A stretch of 23,981 nt of DNA from Deltaproteobacteria bacterium UBA5799 (GTDB lineage Bacteria; Desulfobacterota; GWC2-55-46): NCBI GenBank assembly GCA_002418185.1, contig DIDN01000045.1:1-23981 (forward strand), given 5' to 3'. The stretch's first letter is position 1; each line of letters begins with the position of its first letter. The position numbers and the translations under genes were made by a program. Of this stretch, positions 7,119-14,236 are shown piece after piece. The notes under the pieces are model-generated. The model worked only from the letters and a program-made list of their open reading frames with translations. It searched no databases and was not told where the DNA came from.

Positions 7119-7304
7119 ATGGACAGGCAGATACGGATACGGATAACGCCCGACGGCAAGGTGGAGATAGACTCGAGCGTCTACAACGACTGCAAGGAAG
7201 TGGCCAAGCAGCTCACGAAACACCTCGGCACCATTGAGAAGTTCGTCGAGAAGGACGAGGTCTTCGGCGGCGAAGTCAGGATAAAGCTCGATTCCGGGGA
7301 TTAG
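7119..7304 (+). CDS. DUF2997 small protein
   Basis: 61 residues: MDRQIRIRITPDGKVEIDSS, a short Cys-containing turn (YNDCKEVAKQL), then a helix and strand ending in VRIKLDSGD. The pattern 'xxIxIxxDGxVEIxxxxxxGxxCxxxxxxL' is that of DUF2997, small proteins usually found next to DUF1257. One cysteine is kept at about residue 27. The role is unknown. The gene is preceded by a G-rich ribosome site and sits between DUF1257 (12 bp) and the radical-SAM gene (50 bp). It is too short for homology to be certain by eye; context raises the confidence. Confidence 0.72.
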   Translation: MDRQIRIRITPDGKVEIDSSVYNDCKEVAKQLTKHLGTIEKFVEKDEVFGGEVRIKLDSGD

Positions 7305-7354
7305 GACAGCCGCGGAAGCTCAGGTGAAATGCCGCGCATTTTCTGCGTATTCTT

Positions 7355-7924
7355 ATGGACAGCGCCCTTCTCAACATACATGCCATACTGCCGCGCTCCA
7401 GGGTGAACGGCCCGGGCGTGCGGCTCGTCGTCTTTTTCCAGGGATGTAAAAGGGGCTGCAAGGGCTGCTTCAACCCTGATACGCACGCCTTCGAGGAAAA
7501 AGACCTCTTGCCCGCCGCCTCGCTCCTTGAAGAGGGGCGTATCGCCCCGGATGTAGAAGGCATTACCGTGAGCGGCGGCGAGCCTTTTCTCCAGCCAAGG
7601 GGCTTGAGGGACCTGCTTGCGTCGGCAAGGGCCCTGGGCCTCTCGACCCTTGTGTACACCGGCTTCACCCTGGAAGAGCTCAGGGCCGGCCCGTCGGAAG
7701 CCGTGTGCCTGGATTTCATCGACCTCCTTGTCGACGGGCCTTATATGGCAGAGTCGCCGGAGGAGAAGCCCCTTCCCCGGGGCTCCACAAACCAGAGGTT
7801 TCATTTCCTGACGGCCAGGTACTCCCCGGGCGACCTCCTCATGCCTGGCAGGTCGGAGCTTTTCATCTCGGGCGACGGGACGGTGAGGGAGACCGGGTTC
7901 GGCAGCCTGACACGTGCGGTTTAG
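7355..7924 (+). CDS. Small radical-SAM / 4Fe-4S single-cluster protein (NrdG-like fold)
   Basis: 189 residues. The cluster motif CKRGCKGC (Cys31, Cys35, Cys38; CX3CX2C) follows RSRVNGPGVRLVVFFQG, typical of activase-like radical-SAM proteins. GITVSGGEPFLQP further on gives the SAM-binding GGEP motif. It resembles the short NrdG-type group, whose known members use SAM to make a glycyl radical in a partner enzyme. No glycyl-radical enzyme is encoded in the window, so the substrate is open; a protein of this operon is a candidate. The ATG at 7355 has no clear Shine-Dalgarno, but translation is probably coupled to the upstream genes. The stop lies 4 bp before the Hsp70-like gene. Confidence 0.82.
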   Translation: MDSALLNIHAILPRSRVNGPGVRLVVFFQGCKRGCKGCFNPDTHAFEEKDLLPAASLLEEGRIAPDVEGITVSGGEPFLQPRGLRDLLASARALGLSTLVYTGFTLEELRAGPSEAVCLDFIDLLVDGPYMAESPEEKPLPRGSTNQRFHFLTARYSPGDLLMPGRSELFISGDGTVRETGFGSLTRAV

Positions 7925-7928
7925 CGAT

Positions 7929-10586
7929 ATGAAAATGAGCGACCTCGAAGCGCCGAGGCAGTACCTCGCTGCGGCCAGGGAGACGGACGACAAGTCCGCG
8001 ATAAGGAGCCTTATCGTGCGCGCCGGCAGGGAACTCCCGAAGACGCCCGAGGCCCTCGAACTCTTCGCCGCCGCTTTCGAGCTACTCGACAGGATAGAAG
8101 ACCCCGTTGACCGGAGGCTTGCCCTCCTGGATTTCGTAAAAGAGATCCCCTGTACCCCGGCTTTCAGCGGCTTCTTCCTGAAGGCAGCCGAGGCGGCCAT
8201 CGCCGCTGCTGACGCGCTGGATGAGAAGCAGAGGAGGATCACCGAGCTCCTGAGGCTCGCGAACGAGCTCCCCAGGGCCCCGGAGTTCACGGACCTCCGC
8301 GTCCTTGCCTGGAGGCTCGCCCTGGGCCTGCCCGACAGGCCCAGGTTCGCGGAGCCGGACCTCGAGGGGATAGCGAGAGAGCTCCCAAAGGCGAGCGACA
8401 TATCCTTCTTTGCCGGGTACGCCCTCCTGGGAGTCGCCCGGGCGATGCCCAAGGACGGGCCCTTCCTTCCCGTTTACAAGGATGCGATAAGGCTCGCGAT
8501 AAGTGCCGCGGGTTCCATAGCCGAGCCTTACTACCGCAGGTACGCCCTGTTGGCCATGAACGACGAGATCCCGAAGGATGGGAGGTTCGAAGCGCTCCGC
8601 TTGAAGGCCTTTGAGGACGCGTACGGCGCAACACTCGCCATCGCCGACCCGTTCAGCAGGGAATACTGCCTGATTGAGCTCTTCCAGGTCGCACCGAAGA
8701 CGCGCGACTTCTTCCCCCTCCTGCAAAAGGTCATAGAGGATGCGCTCTCGTTCTTCACGGTCCGGAAGTGGATGGAGGACGTCGAGGTCTTCGACGTGGT
8801 CGACTACATCCTCTCGGCCGAGGACCAGGGCATAACGGATGCCAAGAAGAACAGGTTCTCGCGCGAGAACTACTCCAAGTCCATATCGAGGGAGCTTGAG
8901 AAGTTCGGCGCCGCCCTTAACGACACGCGCTTCATCGAGACCCTCCGCCCGTACACTCACGTCTGGATAAGGCCCGGCGGCCTCCGCGACTCGGTAAAGA
9001 AGGTCGTGGACCGGCTCGAGTCGCTCAGGAACACCTATCACGGGGCCGAGGTAGAGAGGCCTGTATTCGTCTCCGAGCTGTACCCCGGGGAAGGCGCGGC
9101 CCTCATAAGGCAGAAGGACCTTTCGCCCAGGGAGTGCATATCCATAGACCTCGGCGCCACGAACACCGTGGTAATGAGGAAGAAGAAGGACGAGGCGCCG
9201 GATTTCATGCACCTGGGCTCGATCTGCAGGCAGTACGATTCCGTCCATATCGTTCCCACGCTCTTGAGCGCCGAGACCAACAACATAGGGGCCGAGGCGG
9301 CCGGAGGGAACCCCGTCTCCAACATGAAGCAGTTGCTCCTCGAGGGGAACCCCAGGGGCAGGGCGCACATGGAGAGGTTCATAAGGATACTCTACCAGCA
9401 CCTCAAGAAGGCCACCGCAAATACCGGCTGGTTCTCCATTCTGCCGAAGAGCGCCGCCGAGGTCGTCTACATGACCGTGCCGGTGGGCTACCAGGATTAC
9501 AGAAACGCGGTCCGCGAGATCGCCTCCAAGGCCATGAAGGGGACGAAGGTTGAACTCATAGAGGAGCCGCTGGCCGCCGCCGTGGGCTACCAGGTGGCGG
9601 ACGAAAGGGACAGGCTCGTCATGGTCATCGACTTCGGCGGCAGCACGCTCAACACCATGGTCGCAAGGCTCAACATGAACGAGGTCCACATAGTCGCGAA
9701 GCCCGAGAGGGCGCTCATGCTGGGCGGCCACGACATAGACCACTGGCTCGCCGAATACCTTTCGGCAAAGGCCGGCGTCACCGGGGCGTCCCGGGAAAGC
9801 CTCCGCCTCGCCGCCGAGGAGGCGAAGATAAGGCTCTCCGAGCGCCCGGAGGCCCCGTTCGTCTGGGACGGCGCCGAGGCATGCAGGGTGACGAGGGACG
9901 AGTTCGAGGAGGTCCTCGAAAAGAGGGACTTTTACGCGACCGTCGACCGCGCCGTCATAAACGTCATGAAAAGGGCCGAGAAGGTCGGCGTGAGAAAGGA
10001 AGCCATAGAGGCCATACTGCTCACCGGGGGGTCCTCCCAGATACCCTCCTTCAAGGACAAGATAGGCGACATCTTCCCGAGGCTCAGGGCCGGGAACCTC
10101 ATCTACGACCACAGCCCCCTTACGGCCGTAGGCATGGGCGCCGCCTTCTACGGCACAAGGGACGTAACGGACAGGCACCTTGCGATTGCGTACGCCCTCC
10201 GGTACGCGCCGCATGAGAAGGACGTGACGCACTCCTTCTGCATCGTGCTCGAGAAGGGCGAGCAGCTTCCGCTTGAGAAGACCTTCAGGGTCAGGCCCGC
10301 AAGGAAGCTCGGCCTGCAAAAGGAGATAACGGTTGAGCTGTTTGAGATACCCGAGAGGCTCCTCGCGAGGAGATGGGTCGTGGAGGACGGCATAGAGTAC
10401 CTCAAGCAGGAGTTGAAGGAGACTGCCGGGGAGGTCCTCCCGGGTCTCAAGCCCTTTACCCTCGCCTTTGAGGAGGCCGCCCCGGACGAGGTCCTTGTGA
10501 CGTTTTGCGTGAGCGCGTCGGGAGAGGTCGCACTCAGGTACGGGCCCCAGCTAAAAACCGTGGAAACGGGCCTTAAGCTCCAATAG
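7929..10586 (+). CDS. Hsp70-like ATPase with an N-terminal helical 'ELPK' repeat array
   Basis: 885 residues from ATG 7929 (GTG at 7914 and ATG at 7935 are alternatives; none has a clear ribosome site). Residues about 30-275 form seven short repeats centred on ELPK/EIPK-like motifs near residues 35, 72, 113, 151, 172, 213 and 254, mostly 37-41 apart, suggesting a HEAT-like superhelix. A linker follows, then an actin/Hsp70 nucleotide-binding domain: phosphate-1 IDLGATNT (about 406), TVPVGYQDYRNAV, the Hsp70-like ELIEEPLAAAVGY (about 542), phosphate-2 VIDFGGST (about 566) and the adenosine motif LLTGGSSQIP (about 697). A shortened beta-rich C-terminus replaces a full DnaK substrate domain, and there is no EEVD-like tail. 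This is not a canonical dnaK. As the last gene of the operon it may act as the client-binding partner of the AAA+/M41 protein. Confidence 0.82.
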   Translation: MKMSDLEAPRQYLAAARETDDKSAIRSLIVRAGRELPKTPEALELFAAAFELLDRIEDPVDRRLALLDFVKEIPCTPAFSGFFLKAAEAAIAAADALDEKQRRITELLRLANELPRAPEFTDLRVLAWRLALGLPDRPRFAEPDLEGIARELPKASDISFFAGYALLGVARAMPKDGPFLPVYKDAIRLAISAAGSIAEPYYRRYALLAMNDEIPKDGRFEALRLKAFEDAYGATLAIADPFSREYCLIELFQVAPKTRDFFPLLQKVIEDALSFFTVRKWMEDVEVFDVVDYILSAEDQGITDAKKNRFSRENYSKSISRELEKFGAALNDTRFIETLRPYTHVWIRPGGLRDSVKKVVDRLESLRNTYHGAEVERPVFVSELYPGEGAALIRQKDLSPRECISIDLGATNTVVMRKKKDEAPDFMHLGSICRQYDSVHIVPTLLSAETNNIGAEAAGGNPVSNMKQLLLEGNPRGRAHMERFIRILYQHLKKATANTGWFSILPKSAAEVVYMTVPVGYQDYRNAVREIASKAMKGTKVELIEEPLAAAVGYQVADERDRLVMVIDFGGSTLNTMVARLNMNEVHIVAKPERALMLGGHDIDHWLAEYLSAKAGVTGASRESLRLAAEEAKIRLSERPEAPFVWDGAEACRVTRDEFEEVLEKRDFYATVDRAVINVMKRAEKVGVRKEAIEAILLTGGSSQIPSFKDKIGDIFPRLRAGNLIYDHSPLTAVGMGAAFYGTRDVTDRHLAIAYALRYAPHEKDVTHSFCIVLEKGEQLPLEKTFRVRPARKLGLQKEITVELFEIPERLLARRWVVEDGIEYLKQELKETAGEVLPGLKPFTLAFEEAAPDEVLVTFCVSASGEVALRYGPQLKTVETGLKLQ

Positions 10587-10643
10587 AAAATCCAGAGAAA
10601 TCAAGAGGTTGTGCCCGGACTGGTCCCGGGGCCAATTCCCGTT

Positions 10644-10686
10644 TGTGACCAGGGTCACTTAAATATTCCCCGCCCTGTTCTATAAC
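10644..10686 (+). promoter_or_regulatory. CRP/FNR-type class II promoter of the TPR gene
   Basis: TGTGA-CCAGGG-TCACT (10644-10659) matches the CRP-family half-site pair, and a further GTGACC/GGTCAC symmetry holds inside it. Exactly 21 bp later comes TATAAC (10681-10686). With a start near 10693 the site centre lies at about -41.5, the classic class II activator position. The same geometry recurs at 14154-14196. Confidence 0.65.
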
Positions 10687-10777
10687 AGATGCAGAGATTC
10701 ACCTTCGGTTTTCGTTCTCCCCTTTCAGAAGCGGCATGGGTAGGTTTTTCAGGATAATTCCAGAGGAGGGTGTCTTT

Positions 10778-11209
10778 ATGAGCACTGAGATTATCGAAAA
10801 GGGGATAGGACTTGCGCGCGAAGGGTTCTACGACGACGCGGTCAGGGTCTTCGACCAGGACCTCTGTTTTACCCAGCACCCGACTGCGATGTCTTATTAC
10901 GCCGTGAGCCTGGCCAACTCGGAGGGGAATTTCGACAAGGCCATCTCGCTCTGCCTCATGGCTGCCGAAAAGGAGTTTTACAACCCCGAGATATACCTCA
11001 ACCTCGGGAGGATATTCCTCCTGAACGGGCAGAAGTCGGTTGCCGTCAGGGCCTTCAGGAAGGGGCTCAAGCTCGACAACGACAACTTCGCCCTCCTTAG
11101 CGAGCTGCGTAAGCTCGGGTTAAGGAGGAGGCCCGTCCTTACGTTCCTTCCAAGGCAGAACCCGGTAAACAAGTTCCTGGGGAGGCTCGCGTGCAGGATG
11201 ACGCGTTAA
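10778..11209 (+). CDS. Small TPR-repeat protein
   Basis: 143 residues from ATG 10778, chosen over an in-frame ATG at 10736 because GAGGAGGG (10763-10770) lies just upstream. Residues about 2-110 form roughly three TPR helical pairs (EKGIGLAREGFYDDAVRVFD, then YYAVSLANSEGNFDKAISLC, then YLNLGRIFLLNGQKSVAVRA). The tail is basic (LRRRPVLTFLPRQNPVNKFL). There is no signal peptide, so it should be cytosolic and act in protein-protein binding; the partner is unknown. It has its own CRP/FNR-like promoter and is separated from the Hsp70 operon by about 190 bp. A GC hairpin at 11256-11284 lies between its stop and the convergent hemW. Confidence 0.78.
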   Translation: MSTEIIEKGIGLAREGFYDDAVRVFDQDLCFTQHPTAMSYYAVSLANSEGNFDKAISLCLMAAEKEFYNPEIYLNLGRIFLLNGQKSVAVRAFRKGLKLDNDNFALLSELRKLGLRRRPVLTFLPRQNPVNKFLGRLACRMTR

Positions 11210-11255
11210 CAGGCCCGTCCAGGGGGCCTCAAAACACCTGAACCATCTTCCTCCG

Positions 11256-11284
11256 GCCCCGCTGCCCTGAAAAGGGCGCGGGGC
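11256..11284. terminator. GC-rich hairpin between convergent TPR and hemW genes
   Basis: GCCCCGC-t-GCCC (11256-11267) pairs with GGGC-GCGGGGC (11274-11284) around tgaaaa. It sits in the 85-bp gap between two converging genes, where a shared terminator is expected, but no long T-run follows on either strand. Confidence 0.5.
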
Positions 11285-11294
11285 TCCTCTCATT

Positions 11295-12482
11295 TCACAG
11301 CAGCCTGGCCGCGACCTCGTTGAGGAGCAGGAGCCCTGGCTCCGTTGCCAGGACGTCCTCGCCCCTTTTCCTGACCAGGCCTTCCCTCAGGAGCCCATCG
11401 AGGCCCTGGAGGGCCGAGCCGGGATACATCCCGAACTTCTCCCTGAATGCTTCCCCGTTTACGCCTTCGTCCACCATCCTCAGCCCGAGCATGACGGATT
11501 CCAGCATGGCCTCTTTCCTTCCAAGCTCCTCGCCGCCGGCTGAAGGGTCAACTCCGGCCTCGACCCTGCCCATGTACGCCACGGGGTCGCTTTCGTTCCA
11601 CCACCTCCTGCCCCAGCCAGGCCAGGGGAGGTATGAATGGGCGCCGGCTCCGACCCCGAGGTAGGGGGCGCCTTTCCAATAAAGGGTGTTGTGGACGCTC
11701 TCGCGCCCCGGGAGCGCGAAGTTCGAGACCTCGTAATGCCTGTACCCGGCTGACTTGAGGGCCCTTACTGCCGCGGAGAACATCCAGGACTCGGCCTCCT
11801 CGCCCGGGAGTCCGGCCTTCCCCGGGCCGTATTTCCGGTAAAAGGGGGTGCCTTCCTCGATGGTCATGCCGTAAAGGGAGACGTGCTCTGGTTTAAGGAG
11901 GGCGGCGCCTGAAAGCTCCTCTTCCCACCTGGCCGGGTCCTGGCCCGGAGTCCCGAAGATAAGGTCTATGCCGACGTTCTCGAAGCCGGCGGCCCTGGCC
12001 CATTTGTATGCCTCTGCGGCCCTGGAAGCGGTATGGGTCCTGCCGAGCGCGGCGAGCCTGGCGTCATTGAGCGACTGGAACCCTATTGAGAGCCGGTTTA
12101 CGCCTTCTCGCCTGTACCCTTCGAGCCTTTCCCGGGTAATCGTGTCCGGGTTGGCCTCTATCGTGACCTCGATTCCCGCCTGCGCCGTATGCCTTGTGCC
12201 GAACATGGCTCCTGCGGACGACAGGATCGTCCCTATCGCTTCCGGAGAAAAGAGGGTCGGCGTGCCGCCGCCGATATAGAAGGTCCGGAGCGGGCCCCTT
12301 ATCCCTTCCTTCGCCGACTTCGAGGCGAGCTCGCTCAGGAGGCTTTTGACATACCTTTCTTCGTAAGCCCCGGCATCCAGGGCCGCAACCGAGTTGAAGG
12401 CGCAGTACGGGCATTTGCTCACGCAGAAAGGGATATGGGCGTATACGCCTATTCCTTCTTCTTTTTTTCCGAGTAGTCCCAC
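11295..12482 (-). CDS. hemW: HemW, radical-SAM heme chaperone (formerly annotated as oxygen-independent coproporphyrinogen oxidase-like)
   Basis: 395 residues, the normal length. The radical-SAM motif is CVSKCPYC (Cys20, Cys24, Cys27), followed by FNS as in HemW rather than HemN. GGGTP is at 71-75, and the HemW-specific HNxxYW is present as HNTLYW (264-269). The family binds heme and a 4Fe-4S cluster and is thought to deliver heme to respiratory proteins in the cytoplasm. The start is GTG at 12482, which overlaps the end of the CBS-domain gene by 34 nt; GGGAGG lies too close for an ideal ribosome site. The overlap contains A_AAA_AAG in the CBS frame, a slippery heptamer in the right register for -1 entry into hemW. 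Confidence 0.92.
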   Translation of the reverse strand: MGLLGKKEEGIGVYAHIPFCVSKCPYCAFNSVAALDAGAYEERYVKSLLSELASKSAKEGIRGPLRTFYIGGGTPTLFSPEAIGTILSSAGAMFGTRHTAQAGIEVTIEANPDTITRERLEGYRREGVNRLSIGFQSLNDARLAALGRTHTASRAAEAYKWARAAGFENVGIDLIFGTPGQDPARWEEELSGAALLKPEHVSLYGMTIEEGTPFYRKYGPGKAGLPGEEAESWMFSAAVRALKSAGYRHYEVSNFALPGRESVHNTLYWKGAPYLGVGAGAHSYLPWPGWGRRWWNESDPVAYMGRVEAGVDPSAGGEELGRKEAMLESVMLGLRMVDEGVNGEAFREKFGMYPGSALQGLDGLLREGLVRKRGEDVLATEPGLLLLNEVAARLL

Positions 12483-12922
12483 AGCCTCCCAAAGACGTCG
12501 CAGGGCGAGATTATTCCGAGCAGCGCGTTCCGGTCGTCCACCACCAGGACCGATTCCTCGTGTTTTCCGGGGTCGGCGAACAGGGCCGCCACTTCCATGG
12601 TCGAGGCCTCTGGAAGGACTGCGGCGAAATCCTTTTCCATCAGTTCGGAGGCCCTCTTTTCAGACAGGGAGTCGATATTGCGGATGAACTCCGGGAGCTC
12701 AGGCGCGAACTCTACGTCCGGCAACAGTCCCTTGCCTGCGTACCTCGGCAGTGTCGCCATCATGAGCGTCCGCGGGGTTATTACCCCGACCACCCTGTTC
12801 CGCCCGTCAAGGACAGGGACCTGCCTGACCTTTTTACAGCCCGCGAGCCTTAAGGCGTCGAGCATGCTCTCCGAGTCCCTGACCGTAAGCACGCCGGTTG
12901 TCATTATTTTTGCTGCCGTCAT
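12449..12922 (-). CDS. CBS-domain pair protein
   Basis: About 157 residues from ATG 12922 (MTAAKIMTTGVLTVRDSES). Two CBS domains are clear: the first around residues 4-55 with VPVLDGRNRVVGVITPRTLM, the second around 90-148 with VLVVDDRNALLGIISPCDVF. Paired CBS domains usually bind adenosine nucleotides or SAM and act as sensors. There is no attached effector domain, so it may regulate a partner protein. An in-frame ATG at 12964 would add 14 residues but has no ribosome site; GGAGG lies 12 nt before the chosen ATG, a long spacing. The gene overlaps hemW by 34 nt and ends in a Lys/Glu-rich tail encoded by an A-rich run. Confidence 0.82.
   Translation of the reverse strand: MTAAKIMTTGVLTVRDSESMLDALRLAGCKKVRQVPVLDGRNRVVGVITPRTLMMATLPRYAGKGLLPDVEFAPELPEFIRNIDSLSEKRASELMEKDFAAVLPEASTMEVAALFADPGKHEESVLVVDDRNALLGIISPCDVFGRLWDYSEKKKKE
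12461..12467 (-). other. Slippery heptamer A_AAA_AAG in the CBS-hemW overlap
   Basis: In the CBS frame the end reads TCG GAA AAA AAG AAG AAG GAA TAG. A -1 slip on A_AAA_AAG enters exactly the hemW frame and would bypass the CBS stop. The heptamer is the one used in E. coli dnaX. A GGGAGG lies about 16 nt upstream. Function is not shown; the run may be chance. Confidence 0.35.
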
Positions 12923-13086
12923 ATCGAGCCGCGTCCTCCTCTCCTTCACGCAAGGCAAGTACATATTTGACCGCCACGATGGCCAGGGCCTCGGATATCC
13001 GGTTTCATGATATACGAATAAGCCGGCCCATTCCCAGGGGGCGAGGCAGGAATTCCGCCCCTCTCGGAAAACGATTGTAAATCAGC

Positions 13087-14022
13087 TTATTGCCAGGCGG
13101 CAACGTCTTTTTGCCATGCCCTGTATTTTTTCACGAAACCCGCCGGCCTGTAGCTCATCTTTGATTTCCTGAGCCCTTCGAGGCCGAGGTCCTGCTCCCT
13201 GTTTATGACCTTGTACCTTTCCGGGAGTATCGAGGCGAAGCTCCTGTTCACGAACTGGAGGAGCCCCTTCATGCCCGGCACCCCTTTCTCGAAGTGGATG
13301 ACAAAGGTGCGGCTGTTTAGCTCCTCCCCAAGGGTGTAAGCGGCCGGACGGCCCTCAACGAAGTAGATCCCGCCGCAAAGGCGCAGCTCCTCCGAGAGAT
13401 CGAGCCCTTCTTTCGCAGCCTCGTAGTCACCCGGCCCGGCCTCGCCGGCCCGCCATTCCTCCAGTATGGCCAGGGCGTCTTTCCTGTGCTCTTCAAGGAA
13501 CGGCCTGGCCTCGTATTTGTATCTGCCCGTAAAGTAGTTCACCAGGTTCTTTTTCCTGTGGTATCTCCGGCCCGCGAGCCTTGAGAGCTCGTCGCGCGAG
13601 TAGAGGTAGTCGAAATTGTCCCTGTCCTCCTCGACCATGAAGCCCAGCGCCGAGAGCTCCTTAGCGCGCTCCTCGGTCACGCATTTCATGGAACCGAACC
13701 TGCGGAAAAGCTCTGTGAGGAGGTCAACCCGAGGCAGCCCGGCAGGCAGTATGAAGAAGCCCGCCCCGTTGTCATGCCCGGACAGAAGGGGGCTGCCGTC
13801 AGGGAGCATGGAGAGCGTGTACCCGTGGGTTTTCCTGAAGAGATAGAGGTTCGCAAAGGTGAATTCCGAGACCTCCGGCTCGAGGGCCTTGAGCGCCGGG
13901 TGCAGAAAATCCCTGGCAGCGAGAGTAAGCTCGCCGGACTCCGGGTATCTAAGCGGTGTAAACGGCAACCGACCATCCTTTCCTTGCGGTCCCGGCAAGG
14001 AAGCTCGCCCCTGCCAATACAT
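13087..14022 (-). CDS. DUF2156 (phosphatidylglycerol lysyltransferase C-terminal-like, GNAT fold) protein
   Basis: 311 residues from ATG 14022. A TTG at 13968 with a well-spaced GGAAAGG upstream is an equally good start and would drop an unconserved 18-residue leader. SEFTFANLYLFRKTHGYTL starts the conserved part. The C-terminus carries the family hallmark VINREQDLGLEGLRKSKMSY followed by RPAGFVKKYR. This is the soluble DUF2156 domain related to the C-terminal catalytic half of MprF/LPG synthase, with two GNAT-like folds; it has no membrane domain. In MprF the domain moves an aminoacyl group from tRNA to phosphatidylglycerol, but stand-alone members are mostly uncharacterised. It lies upstream of the CBS gene on the same strand with a 164-bp gap. 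Confidence 0.85.
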   Translation of the reverse strand: MYWQGRASLPGPQGKDGRLPFTPLRYPESGELTLAARDFLHPALKALEPEVSEFTFANLYLFRKTHGYTLSMLPDGSPLLSGHDNGAGFFILPAGLPRVDLLTELFRRFGSMKCVTEERAKELSALGFMVEEDRDNFDYLYSRDELSRLAGRRYHRKKNLVNYFTGRYKYEARPFLEEHRKDALAILEEWRAGEAGPGDYEAAKEGLDLSEELRLCGGIYFVEGRPAAYTLGEELNSRTFVIHFEKGVPGMKGLLQFVNRSFASILPERYKVINREQDLGLEGLRKSKMSYRPAGFVKKYRAWQKDVAAWQ

Positions 14023-14153
14023 ATTCTATCGCATACGGTCAAGAGGGGCCCCTTCGGGGGGAGGCTTCCGGGGTTTTATTTTCCTGAAACCCGTCGATAT
14101 TAAAGGGTTTACTGAGCCCGGTCAATGCGTTATTGGGTTTTTCCCCGTCCCCA

Positions 14154-14196
14154 TGTGACTCATGTCACTGCCGGTTGCAGGTTGCGGTGATATAAC
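14154..14196 (+). promoter_or_regulatory. CRP/FNR-type class II promoter of the secreted-protein gene
   Basis: TGTGA-CTCATG-TCACT (14154-14169), exactly 21 bp, then TATAAC (14191-14196) followed by AG. A start near 14203 puts the site centre at about -41.5. Half-sites, spacing and -10 hexamer are the same as at 10644-10686, which argues against chance. Confidence 0.65.
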
Positions 14197-14236
14197 AGGG
14201 CCGTGTCATAAAAAGGTAAAGGAGGATAGATGGGCC

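Noticed and set aside
7929..10586. Calling this gene dnaK
   Set aside because: The nucleotide-binding motifs are Hsp70-like, but the long N-terminal repeat region and short divergent C-terminus do not fit DnaK, and it is not linked to grpE-dnaJ.
10605..10640. Hairpin terminator after the Hsp70-like gene (GCCCGG ... CCCGGGGC)
   Set aside because: The stem needs bulges and has no T-run; it is too weak to report as a feature.
11295..12482. Calling this gene hemN (coproporphyrinogen dehydrogenase)
   Set aside because: The cluster motif is followed by AFNS and HNTLYW is present, which mark HemW; the extra cysteine of HemN is missing.
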